DNA of 64,000 nt from Flavihumibacter petaseus NBRC 106054 (GTDB taxonomy: Bacteria; Bacteroidota; Bacteroidia; Chitinophagales; Chitinophagaceae): the NCBI RefSeq assembly GCF_000974785.1, contig NZ_BBWV01000001.1, positions 1,984,001-2,048,000 of the forward strand, written 5' to 3'. The notes under the pieces were generated by a model. The model worked only from the letters and a program-made list of their open reading frames with translations. It did not search any database and was not told the DNA's origin. Positions 35,085 to 46,073 of the stretch are shown piece by piece (within the stretch, counting starts at the first letter, position 1; every line of letters starts with the position of its first letter). The translations under genes and the position numbers were made by a program.

Positions 35085-35087
35085 ACC

Positions 35088-38437
<3,350 letters not shown>

Positions 38438-38510
38438 GGCAGGCGGATGTTACTCGGGGAGCACTTCCCTGGTACTTCTTTAGAATACCTATGCAGCACG
38501 ATAAGTTTAG

Positions 38511-38545
38511 CCAAACTCCAAACCCCAAACCCCAAACCTCAAACC
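38511..38545 (+). repeat. 7-bp tandem repeat (CCAAACC), five copies
   Basis: CCAAACT, CCAAACC, CCAAACC, CCAAACC and TCAAACC follow each other without gaps. On the minus strand this gives four or more G-runs spaced by TTT, a possible G-quadruplex. It lies in the gap between the esterase and the small NIPSNAP-like gene. Confidence 0.85.
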
Positions 38546-38597
38546 TATTCCTCACTACCTTTGTCTCCCCACTATTGATCATTGCAAAACTTGTTGT

Positions 38598-38891
38598 ATG
38601 CTTATTGTTCACGACATTTTCGTTTGCAAGCCGGGCAATGCCTCCAAACTTGCCAAAAGATTCAAGGAAACCATGGCTCTCGGTAATCAACCGGTCACCG
38701 TTATGACCGATATGACCGGCCAGTTTAACCGGGTCATCATGGTCTCACAGTATGACAGCCTTTCCGCCTACGAAAAAAGCTGGGAAGACATGCAGAAAGA
38801 TCCGGAAACCATGAAAAAAATGGAAGAAGCCATGAAGGGTTATACCGACATGTATCTTACCGGATCAAGGGAGATCTACAGGGTGTGGTAA
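38598..38891 (+). CDS. Small NIPSNAP/dimeric alpha-beta barrel-like protein
   Basis: A 97-residue cytoplasmic protein. The pattern HDIFVCKPGNASKLAKRFKETMA, VMTDMTGQFNRVIMVSQYDSLSAYEKSWEDMQKDPETMKKM, then YTDMYLTGSREIYRVW is the beta-alpha-beta-beta layout of small dimeric ferredoxin-like proteins related to NIPSNAP/antibiotic-biosynthesis monooxygenases. No catalytic residues stand out. It ends five bases before the MFS stop codon on the other strand. Function unknown. Confidence 0.7.
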   Translation: MLIVHDIFVCKPGNASKLAKRFKETMALGNQPVTVMTDMTGQFNRVIMVSQYDSLSAYEKSWEDMQKDPETMKKMEEAMKGYTDMYLTGSREIYRVW

Positions 38892-38895
38892 AAAT

Positions 38896-40314
38896 CTATC
38901 CGAGTACCTCTTTACTTTTCAACCGTTTCCGGGTACGTTGGGGTAGCCTGAAAGCAGGTACCAACGCCAGGAGAATTATGCCCGCAGTCACCAGGAAACC
39001 ATCCATCAGGGAGAAGTGTTCTGCAAGCCGCGTTGCGAGCCCGCGCTCCAGATAATGTGCCAGGAGGTGTGTATGGAGGGCACTACTGATCGCAATGCCA
39101 ATTGACCCCCCCAACTGAAGCATCAGGGTGTTCAGCGAGGTAGCGGTTGGCGTCTGTTCTGCAGTTACTGCATTAAGCATAGCAGTTGAAACCGGGGCGA
39201 TCAGGAAACTGATACCCAAACCACGAATGATCATGGCTGTTATAATAAAAGCTACCGCCGTGCCCTGGTCGATTCTTGAAAAAAACACGAAAGACAGGGA
39301 GAGCAGCAGGATTCCCATGATAGAGATATTCCTGATCAGGCCTCTGTCCGCCAACCTCCCGGAAACAGGGCGGGTAACGAGCATGATCAAGGCGTTGGGC
39401 AGAAGGAGTAATGCACTTTCCATTTCGGTGTAACCCAGGTATCCCTGTAACAAAAAGGGAAGAAAGAACATGCCCCCGAACAGCGCCAGGGATCGTATTC
39501 CGACTATGGTAAAACACCGGTTAAATCCCGCTATCCGGAAGATGGAGAGATCCATCAGCGGATCGGGCCTTTTTGCTGATCGCAGGTATAGCAGGAATGC
39601 GGTTACGGTGATGGCCAGTGATCCCAGGAATTGCCAGGAAAGGACACCAAACCGTGAAGCAAAGGGAATGATGGTTGCCTGGAGCAGTAGGATAAAACCT
39701 GCCAGTAACAGGTAACCTGTTGTGTCGAAACGCGGTCTGGTTGTGGGATAAGTCTTCAGAAATGAAAGGTTTTTCCGGGCCATCGACAAAGTAATTATAC
39801 CGATGGGAACATTGACATAGAATATTGATTCCCAACCCAGGTATTGTGTAAGAACGCCACCCAGCGTCGGACCCAGGGCCGGCCCCATTACGTTACCGAT
39901 TCCCCACCAGCCGATCGCACTACCTCTTTCCTCCTTCGGAAAGCTGTCACTCAGAATTGCCAGGGATGTAGGTGCTATGGCTCCGCCACCGACCGCCTGC
40001 AGTACTCTCGCCAGGATGAGAAATGTCAGGCTTGTGGAGAGGCTGCAAAGCAATGATCCGATTGTAAAAATACAAATGCTTCCCATGTACAGCCAGTAAT
40101 AACCGATGCGGTTTTTTAGCCAGCTGGTGAGCGGAATGAAAAGACTGTAGGTGATCATGTAGGCCGTTACAACAAGCGCAACTGCATCGAGCAGCACATC
40201 GAACTGTTTCTGAATAACCGGCAGGGAAACATTCACGATGCTGCTGTCAATGGCAGCCATTGAAGTTCCGATCATCAGCGTTACCAGTACCATCGTGCGG
40301 TTGGAAGCCTGCAT
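38896..40314 (-). CDS. MFS transporter, DHA2 (14-TM) family, under TPP riboswitch control
   Basis: This 472-residue permease has about 14 membrane helices. The first loop motif MAAIDSSIVNVSLPVI and the antiporter motif C, GNVMGPALGPTLGG (about residues 138-151), are typical of EmrB/QacA drug:H+ antiporters. A TPP riboswitch with its own terminator lies directly upstream and ends 25 bases before the ATG, so the gene should be off when thiamine pyrophosphate is plentiful. That pattern is known for thiamine or precursor uptake systems, hence a thiamine-related transport role is inferred in spite of the exporter-type motif. No thiamine biosynthesis gene is in the window. Confidence 0.9.
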   Translation of the reverse strand: MQASNRTMVLVTLMIGTSMAAIDSSIVNVSLPVIQKQFDVLLDAVALVVTAYMITYSLFIPLTSWLKNRIGYYWLYMGSICIFTIGSLLCSLSTSLTFLILARVLQAVGGGAIAPTSLAILSDSFPKEERGSAIGWWGIGNVMGPALGPTLGGVLTQYLGWESIFYVNVPIGIITLSMARKNLSFLKTYPTTRPRFDTTGYLLLAGFILLLQATIIPFASRFGVLSWQFLGSLAITVTAFLLYLRSAKRPDPLMDLSIFRIAGFNRCFTIVGIRSLALFGGMFFLPFLLQGYLGYTEMESALLLLPNALIMLVTRPVSGRLADRGLIRNISIMGILLLSLSFVFFSRIDQGTAVAFIITAMIIRGLGISFLIAPVSTAMLNAVTAEQTPTATSLNTLMLQLGGSIGIAISSALHTHLLAHYLERGLATRLAEHFSLMDGFLVTAGIILLALVPAFRLPQRTRKRLKSKEVLG

Positions 40315-40338
40315 ACCCCGAATCTACTGCATAGTGGT

Positions 40339-40372
40339 CAAAAAGAAAGGCTTCGGATGGAAGTCCGAAGCC
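40339..40372 (-). terminator. Terminator of the TPP riboswitch expression platform
   Basis: On the minus strand GGCTTCGGA (40372-40364) pairs with TCCGAAGCC (40357-40349) over a 6-base loop, followed by TTTCTTTTT. It directly follows the aptamer and precedes the transporter ATG by 25 bases, so ligand-dependent transcription termination is the likely mode. Confidence 0.9.
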
Positions 40373-40378
40373 CTCGAA

Positions 40379-40466
40379 GTTTCCTTTTCCTACGCTGGCA
40401 TTATCCAGATCAGGTGATTTGGGTATGTTCTCAGATTTCCGAAGAAACCACCCCAATTGAGGAAAC
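40379..40466 (-). promoter_or_regulatory. TPP (THI-element) riboswitch
   Basis: Read on the minus strand it shows, in order, GGGGTGG (40454-40448), CTGAGAA (40434-40428), ATACCC, then CACCTGATC and CTGGATAATGCCAGCGTAGG (to 40389), all conserved core segments of the thiamine pyrophosphate aptamer. The closing stem GTTTCC/GGAAAC (40466-40461 with 40384-40379) delimits it. It is followed by the terminator and the MFS gene. Confidence 0.95.
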
Positions 40467-40630
40467 AATCTGAATGTATTCATTCAATCAGCATGCCAGA
40501 AACAATTTACGGCCACTGCTCACGTGATGTCCGGGAGTATCGTGATCCCGGAAGCAATAGTTTCTACAAACTGTAGAAAGAGCGCTGAACATTCACCCCT
40601 ACTGTTGCACGGATTCCTGAAAAGGTATTT

Positions 40631-40864
40631 ATGAAAAACGTGCAGCCAAATCGGAGTAAACCTCCACGTAAGGATCAGCAGAAAACGCCTGGGCCGGAAA
40701 ACAAAGATAAGCTGGATAGTCGCGAAGGGGAAGAGCAATTAATCAAGGGGGACGATCGGACACACAACGCGAATTCAGTTTGCAATAATTCGTTCCCCGT
40801 TGTATCTTATGGCCAAGAACTTAAGTTGCCATGCATAAGATTTTCCTGGTATTATTTGGTCTGA
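40631..40864 (+). CDS. Small hydrophilic protein, doubtful
   Basis: A 77-codon frame whose first 46 residues are very polar and lysine/acid rich (KPPRKDQQKTPGPENKDKLD, REGEEQLIKGDDRTHN). The style recalls small disordered hypothetical proteins seen in Chitinophagaceae. The last 30 residues lose this character and run 34 bases into the following TonB-domain gene, so an original stop codon may have been lost. No function is assigned. Confidence 0.4.
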   Translation: MKNVQPNRSKPPRKDQQKTPGPENKDKLDSREGEEQLIKGDDRTHNANSVCNNSFPVVSYGQELKLPCIRFSWYYLV

Positions 40865-41574
40865 TTACTGGTGTTTCTGCCATTGCCCAGCAAAATGAAA
40901 CGATCGAGGTGTTTGATTCCAAATGGAGAAGCTCCTCCGAAAAAAAGGCCCAGTATCTCAGGCGATCCTACAAGCTTGGCGATTCCTGTTATGTTTGGGA
41001 ATATTACCAGTACAAAGGTCCGATGATCCGGTCAGAACGTACAGCCGACAGTGAAGGGAAAGTATTCCATGGAGCGTCATACCATTATAACGAAGCCGGA
41101 TTTCTGGATTCCATGGGGACTTTCAGACAAGGAAAGAAACATGGAGAATTCGTCCGCCTGAAACCAGACAAATTCGCCTACGATGTGATTTATACTTATT
41201 CAAATGACAGCCTTGTGAATATTGAACTGGTTAAGCCCAAGCCCAAAGCTGATCTGGCAGGGAATGCCCTTGAACAGGAATCCGACTATCCGGGGGGAGC
41301 GGGTGCCTGGCAGCGGTTTCTAAATCAAAACCTCAGGTATCCTGAAAGATCAATCAACCTCAGGGCAATGGGTACGGCGATTGTTGCTTTCGCCGTTGAT
41401 GAAACCGGTGGCGTGACCGGGCCTTTCCTGGTCAGATCAGTTGAATTGGGAATTGACAGTGAGTCGTTACGTATGATCAAAAAATCGGGAAAATGGACCC
41501 CCGCAGTGCGGAATGGAGAGCCGGTGAAGTCTTTTAAATTACAGCCATTGACTTTCCGCCTCGAAAAAGGCTGA
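40831..41574 (+). CDS. Exported TonB C-terminal domain protein (copy 1)
   Basis: The 247-residue product has a signal peptide (MHKIFLVLFGLITGVSAIAQQ) and a central part with MORN/YwqK-like strands (GASYHYNEAGFLDSMGTFRQGKKHGEF, residues 78-104). A TonB C-terminal domain follows at about 155-245, with YPGGAGAWQRFLNQNLRYPE, GTAIVAFAVDETGGV and the final SFKLQPLTFRL. Unlike TonB it lacks a membrane anchor plus proline-rich spacer, so it is probably periplasmic. The next gene is a close paralog 19 bases downstream. Its role may be to bind TonB boxes or to act as a peptidoglycan-side partner; this is inference. Confidence 0.85.
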   Translation: MHKIFLVLFGLITGVSAIAQQNETIEVFDSKWRSSSEKKAQYLRRSYKLGDSCYVWEYYQYKGPMIRSERTADSEGKVFHGASYHYNEAGFLDSMGTFRQGKKHGEFVRLKPDKFAYDVIYTYSNDSLVNIELVKPKPKADLAGNALEQESDYPGGAGAWQRFLNQNLRYPERSINLRAMGTAIVAFAVDETGGVTGPFLVRSVELGIDSESLRMIKKSGKWTPAVRNGEPVKSFKLQPLTFRLEKG

Positions 41575-41593
41575 GTATTCCTATTTTGCAGGG

Positions 41594-42340
41594 ATGAGAC
41601 ACCTTATCCTTGCCCTCCTCAGCCCGCTATTCCTTGCCACTTCAGGTAATGCACAGAAATTAAAGGACGAAAATTTCTATGTTTTTGACGCTAACTGGAA
41701 GGGGGCTGAAATTGAACAGGCTGTTTATATGCTGCGAACCTATAAGGTCAACGATACTTGTTACCAGTGGGAGTTTTACAACTTTAAAGGGCCAATTCTT
41801 CGTTCGGAACAATCCCGCGACAAGGATGGGGATATCATGCACGGCGTTTGTTATCATTACGACGGGAATGGTATATTGGATTCTATATCCCGTTTTTACC
41901 AGGGAAAAAAACATGGGGAATCAGCTCGTCTTAAAACGGACAGTTTTCGATATGACATCGTATATACCTATGAAAATGATCAACTTGTAAAAACGGAGAA
42001 GGCCGGAGAACATCAAAAACGTGAGGATCTGCAATTTGATTTGGGGATTGAGTCGGAATATCCCGGAGGAGTAGGTGCCTGGAGTAACTATCTGACAAAA
42101 ACCCTGGTATATCCTCAACGCGCTGTACAACTGGAGAAGCAGGGCACCGTTCGGGTAGCATTTATTGTTGATAAGGAAGGGAATGTTACGGAACCGTTTA
42201 TATGGAAATCGGTTGAATACACAATTGATGCTGAGTCTGTTCGTATTATCCGGAAATCGGGGAAATGGAAGCCGGCAATTCAAAATGGCCGCACAGTCAA
42301 ATCTTATAAAGTTCAACCCATAACCTTCCGGTTACAGTAG
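41594..42340 (+). CDS. Exported TonB C-terminal domain protein (copy 2)
   Basis: The 248-residue tandem paralog of the preceding gene has the same order: signal peptide to about GNAQ, the YMLRTYKVNDTCYQWEFYNFKGP block, a MORN/YwqK-like part (GVCYHYDGNGILDSISRFYQGKKHGE) and a TonB C-terminal domain (YPGGVGAWSNYLTKTLVYP, GTVRVAFIVDKEGNV, SYKVQPITFRLQ). The two copies agree along their whole length, so they arose by local duplication. They are likely cotranscribed and may extend to the hydrolase gene 27 bases downstream. Confidence 0.85.
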   Translation: MRHLILALLSPLFLATSGNAQKLKDENFYVFDANWKGAEIEQAVYMLRTYKVNDTCYQWEFYNFKGPILRSEQSRDKDGDIMHGVCYHYDGNGILDSISRFYQGKKHGESARLKTDSFRYDIVYTYENDQLVKTEKAGEHQKREDLQFDLGIESEYPGGVGAWSNYLTKTLVYPQRAVQLEKQGTVRVAFIVDKEGNVTEPFIWKSVEYTIDAESVRIIRKSGKWKPAIQNGRTVKSYKVQPITFRLQ

Positions 42341-42367
42341 GTGAACCGGTATTGTTAATTTAGGAGT

Positions 42368-43018
42368 ATGAAAACAAAGAAGAGCATCCTGGCCGTTCCG
42401 GATGCAGGTAAGGTTTCCGGAGAATATTTTGTTCCGGCGGACGCTATTTCTTTGCTGGTGTTGGCGCACGGTGCAGGAGCGGGTATGCACCACGTTTTTA
42501 TGGTAACGCTTGCGGAAAGACTGGCAGCAGCAGGTATTGCGACATTAAGGTTTAATTTTCCTTTTTCGGAGAACGGAAAGGGAAGGCCGGATACTCCCAA
42601 AGTTGCGCACCAGACGATTTCAACAGCATTAAAACATGCGGCGAAGTCTTTTCCGGAGCTTCCCTTGTTCGCCGGGGGAAAATCATTCGGGGGGCGGATG
42701 ACTTCTCAGTACCTGTCAGAGCATCCTGATGAAGCAGTAAAGGGAATCGTTTTTTACGGATTCCCGTTGCATCCGGCAGGCAAACCATCAACAGAAAGGG
42801 CGGCACATCTCAAAGCAGTAACGAAGCCAATGCTTTTTTTACAGGGCAGTAAAGATACATTGGCGGAATGGTCACTCATAGAGCCGGTGTGTGCAGCGCT
42901 ACCATTGGCCACACTGGTTCGCCTTGAAGGCGCCGATCATTCCTTCAAGGCAGGTAAGCAGGATACTATAGCTGTACTAACGGAAGCAACAAAAAACTGG
43001 ATCAACAGTCACCTGTAA
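42368..43018 (+). CDS. KANL3/Tex30-type alpha/beta hydrolase
   Basis: A 216-residue cytoplasmic alpha/beta hydrolase. The oxyanion loop region is LVLAHGAGAGMHHVF (residues 27-41), the nucleophile elbow is GGKSFGGRM (Ser near residue 104) and the histidine is in LEGADHSFKAG near the C-terminus. This matches the KANL3/Tex30 family of dienelactone-hydrolase-like proteins, whose natural substrates are unknown. A good ribosome-binding stretch (TTTAGGAG) precedes the ATG. Confidence 0.85.
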   Translation: MKTKKSILAVPDAGKVSGEYFVPADAISLLVLAHGAGAGMHHVFMVTLAERLAAAGIATLRFNFPFSENGKGRPDTPKVAHQTISTALKHAAKSFPELPLFAGGKSFGGRMTSQYLSEHPDEAVKGIVFYGFPLHPAGKPSTERAAHLKAVTKPMLFLQGSKDTLAEWSLIEPVCAALPLATLVRLEGADHSFKAGKQDTIAVLTEATKNWINSHL

Positions 43019-43074
43019 TCGCACTGAAAATTGTAACTTATACACTTATTGTATTTTGTTCCAATTGCTGCTTT

Positions 43075-44697
43075 ATGGTTATATTGAGACGACTGCCACT
43101 GCTAAGTTCCGGTTTGTTTTTTCTCCTTCAATTTTATTCCACCATCTGCTATGCCCAGGGTCAGCCCGCTATTCCCCGGCTGGTGCAGCGTTCCGGCAGA
43201 ATGCAACTGGAGGTGAATGGTCAGCCCTTTCTGATTTTGGGTGGAGAACTGGGTAATTCGAACGCTTCCGAGATGGCTTACATGCAGCCTTACTGGGCGA
43301 AGTTCGACACGATGCACCTGAATACTGTTCTTGCACCTGTTTACTGGGAATTGCTGGAGCCGGAAGAGGGCAGGTATGATTTCGCATTGGTGGACAGCCT
43401 GCTTCAAACAGCAAACAGGAAGCATCTGAAACTGGTACTGCTGTGGTTTGGCACATGGAAAAACAGTATGAGTTGCTATGCGCCTGGCTGGGTAAAGAAG
43501 GATACCCGCCGATTCGCGAGGGCTGTAAATGATAAAGGGGCAACGATGGAAATACTCTCCGCATTCTCCCCGGCAAACCGGGATGCAGACCGGAAGGCCT
43601 TTGTTGCGCTGATGGAACATCTCCGTCAATATGATTCGCAGCGCTCGGTGTTGATGATACAGGTGGAAAATGAAATTGGCATGCTGGAAGCTGCGCGGGA
43701 AAAATCGCCGGCCGCCGATAAAGCTTTTGAAGGGGAGGTACCTGCTGCGCTGATAAAGTATCTGACCAGTAATAAAGACGTGCTGATGCCGGAATTTCGG
43801 GAACGCTGGGCAGCGGCCGGCTTCCGCACCGTTGGGAACTGGGAAACAGTTTTCGGGAAAGGTTTAGATACGGATGAGATCTTTCAGGCCTGGCACTACG
43901 CAAAATATGCTGGCGATATTGCCGCTGCAGGAAAAAAGGCTTATCCTTTGCCCATGTTTGTGAACGCTGCACTGAATCACCGGAATGTATTGCCCGGTCA
44001 GTATCCGAGTGCAGGCCCCCTGCCACAAGTAATGGATATCTGGAAGGCCGCAGCTCCTGCGATCGATCTGCTTTCCCCGGATTTTTATAATCCAAGGTTC
44101 CGGTATTATTCCGACCTGTATATCCGTGGAAACAATACCCTGTTCATTCCGGAGATCTGGATGCATCCTGACAACGGAGCAAAAGCTTTTTATGCATTCG
44201 GGCATTATCATGCGCTCGGTTTCTCACCATTTTCGATAGAATCGACCAATAGCGCTGGCAGCGAATCCATCGGCAAAAGCTATGCGGTACTGGAGCAACT
44301 TGTGCCGGTGCTGGCTGCCATTCCCAACGACCGCGTGGAGGGCATTCTGCTGGATACCGCCACTAAAAAACAAAGTGTGCATTTTGGGGGAAATACCATG
44401 CAGGTAAATCACGATTATACGCTTAACTGGAGCCGGGAGGCATCCTTGCCCAACTGGCCTGAGGGCGGCGTGATGATCGTTCAGTTGGATAAGGACGAGT
44501 ATATTTTTGCAGGAACAGGGTTTGTCATAACTTTTCCACCATCAGTGGGAATACTGCAGGCGGACGAAGGAAAATTTGTAAATGGTCAATGGAAACCAGG
44601 CCGCAGGCTGAATGGTGATCAGACACACCAGGGTCGGCACATCAGGATTCCGGTTGGCAAATGGGGTATTCAGCGGGTGAAGTTGTATTCCTACTGA
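43075..44697 (+). CDS. GH35-family glycoside hydrolase with DUF5597 domain
   Basis: This 540-residue exported enzyme (signal peptide to about CYAQG) has a GH35 beta-galactosidase-type TIM barrel. The acid/base is in QVENEIG (E200) and the nucleophile in FIPEIW (E360); the substrate-site block NTVLAPVYWELLEPEEGRYDF is also typical. A DUF5597 domain follows (AFYAFGHYHALGFSPFSIES onward), a pairing common in Bacteroidota PULs. Activity on beta-galactosides, for instance galactose caps on xylan or xyloglucan side chains, is plausible. It converges on and overlaps the CE15 gene by seven bases; I saw no LacI operator before it. Confidence 0.88.
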   Translation: MVILRRLPLLSSGLFFLLQFYSTICYAQGQPAIPRLVQRSGRMQLEVNGQPFLILGGELGNSNASEMAYMQPYWAKFDTMHLNTVLAPVYWELLEPEEGRYDFALVDSLLQTANRKHLKLVLLWFGTWKNSMSCYAPGWVKKDTRRFARAVNDKGATMEILSAFSPANRDADRKAFVALMEHLRQYDSQRSVLMIQVENEIGMLEAAREKSPAADKAFEGEVPAALIKYLTSNKDVLMPEFRERWAAAGFRTVGNWETVFGKGLDTDEIFQAWHYAKYAGDIAAAGKKAYPLPMFVNAALNHRNVLPGQYPSAGPLPQVMDIWKAAAPAIDLLSPDFYNPRFRYYSDLYIRGNNTLFIPEIWMHPDNGAKAFYAFGHYHALGFSPFSIESTNSAGSESIGKSYAVLEQLVPVLAAIPNDRVEGILLDTATKKQSVHFGGNTMQVNHDYTLNWSREASLPNWPEGGVMIVQLDKDEYIFAGTGFVITFPPSVGILQADEGKFVNGQWKPGRRLNGDQTHQGRHIRIPVGKWGIQRVKLYSY

Positions 44698-46073
44698 TGC
44701 TTTGATTTCTCCCAGTATTTGTTTACAAAAACCAGAAAGGCTGACCAGTTCGGTAGGTTGGTATGTCCGCCAAAATGCTGACGGAATGCAATATCGCCAT
44801 CGTCGAGCAAAGTCCCCAATGGCGGCAGGTTTTCGCGTGATGGTGTAACAAGACCCCTTGCATGCAATATGTCATATACCGGAGACGCATAGACTGCTGC
44901 GAGATATAACCCTTTGGCATCAATCCAGTTGCCTTCCACCGCCGGATTTCCCACACCAATAAAAATCGGACGTGGTGCAGCCAGCGCCACCAGTTCATGT
45001 GCGTCCACTGGAAGATCTGCTGGCGTCAATGGGCCGGCATAACGGATGAAATTGCCCGCAAACCAATGGTATTCTGCAGCCGAACAAAGGTTTTCAACCT
45101 GTTCGCCGAATTGCCGCCTGAGTATTTTTCCGCCGCCGGCTCCGGATGAGCCAATAAAGCCCGCTGAAAACCGCCGGTCATATGCCATCGTTACCAGTGC
45201 AGCCTTCCCGTAACGGGACAATCCCTCAATGGCAACCTTGTCAGCTGCAACTGCGGGGTATTTTTCGAGGTAATCGAGAACACGCGATGCTCCCCATGCC
45301 CATGCCCGGAGTGTGCCCCAATCCCCAGGTTTGCGATAATCACCCTTATTCATCAATCCGATAATTCCCGATCGCAGCCCGGCTCCGTTATCGGCCTGGT
45401 AACTCGCCGGAATCAGTACAATAAAGCCATAGCCGGCCCGAATGCACTGCTCTTTCCAGTCCAGTGCGGGCTCCCCTGATGGTTGTTCCGGGAATTGCAT
45501 ACCTGGCGGTAATCTGAACCCGTAGTGTATGATGACGGGAACCGGATGCGCAGATTTTTGCGGCAGCACGAGCGTCATTTCAATATTGACATCGATCCGG
45601 GGACATCTGCTGTTGTCTACATGCCCGGTAATCTCCTGTACGATTACTGGTAAGCCGCCTATCACAGAGTCGGTGCTTTTTATAATTCTCCAATTGACAG
45701 CAGGTGTATTGTCAGGCATAACACCATAAATCTCTTTATCAAAAAGCTGTATCAGTTCCTTGCGGCGACTTTGCCATTGATGCTGGTTTGTGACCCGGGC
45801 ACCATTGACAAATTGCAGGGGATCGGGAAGGTGGTCGTATGCCGTTGCCCTGGATTCATCGCTGTTCGCAGCATTGGGTGCTTTAGGATCGCCCGATGGA
45901 CCGGGGCGCAGTCCGGTTATACCGAGTTGTGAAAGCATTTGCTGGTGATCAGCTGCCGATGTCTTCTGAATGATTTCCATTTTATTTCTCCACGCTGAGT
46001 CAAGCGGCTGAGCAGCCAGACCAGCAGAGATCAGCAGGCAACAGAAGCAGGCAAGCAGCGCATTTGTTTTCAT
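44691..46073 (-). CDS. CE15 glucuronoyl esterase-like protein
   Basis: The 460-residue protein is exported (signal peptide to about LAAQ). The CE15 nucleophile motif is EGLSRYGKAAL with Ser286; the downstream block VALAAPRPIFIGVGNPAVEGNWID and the histidine in FGGHTNLPNWSAF complete the family pattern. CE15 enzymes cut the ester between lignin alcohols and 4-O-methyl-glucuronic acid on xylan. Its ATG overlaps the stop of the acetylesterase gene by four bases, which puts it last in the GH115-GH43-acetylesterase operon and matches GH115's glucuronic-acid target. Confidence 0.88.
   Translation of the reverse strand: MKTNALLACFCCLLISAGLAAQPLDSAWRNKMEIIQKTSAADHQQMLSQLGITGLRPGPSGDPKAPNAANSDESRATAYDHLPDPLQFVNGARVTNQHQWQSRRKELIQLFDKEIYGVMPDNTPAVNWRIIKSTDSVIGGLPVIVQEITGHVDNSRCPRIDVNIEMTLVLPQKSAHPVPVIIHYGFRLPPGMQFPEQPSGEPALDWKEQCIRAGYGFIVLIPASYQADNGAGLRSGIIGLMNKGDYRKPGDWGTLRAWAWGASRVLDYLEKYPAVAADKVAIEGLSRYGKAALVTMAYDRRFSAGFIGSSGAGGGKILRRQFGEQVENLCSAAEYHWFAGNFIRYAGPLTPADLPVDAHELVALAAPRPIFIGVGNPAVEGNWIDAKGLYLAAVYASPVYDILHARGLVTPSRENLPPLGTLLDDGDIAFRQHFGGHTNLPNWSAFLVFVNKYWEKSKHQ

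Larger units (their letters stand above)
40315..40630. other. Riboswitch-bearing gap with two extra hairpins
   Basis: Besides the TPP riboswitch and terminator (own entries) the gap contains CCGGGA/TCCCGG (40531-40551) and TTTCTACA/TGTAGAAA (40561-40579), two inverted repeats without T-tracts. They lie upstream of the riboswitch on the minus strand and could be protein-binding sites or part of the neighbouring leader. No gene seen. Confidence 0.6.

Noticed and set aside
35073-35087. TTG start for the FG-GAP gene
   Set aside because: The codon lies in the right arm of a perfect terminator hairpin; ATG 35088 or 35097 gives a normal lipoprotein signal.
40531-40579. Two inverted repeats as terminators
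   Set aside because: Neither is followed by a T-tract on either strand.
43021-43074. LacI operator before the GH35 gene
   Set aside because: No TGCAAYCGRTTGCA-like sequence is present, and the candidate -33/-7 pair has wrong spacing, so GH35 was not placed in the regulon.
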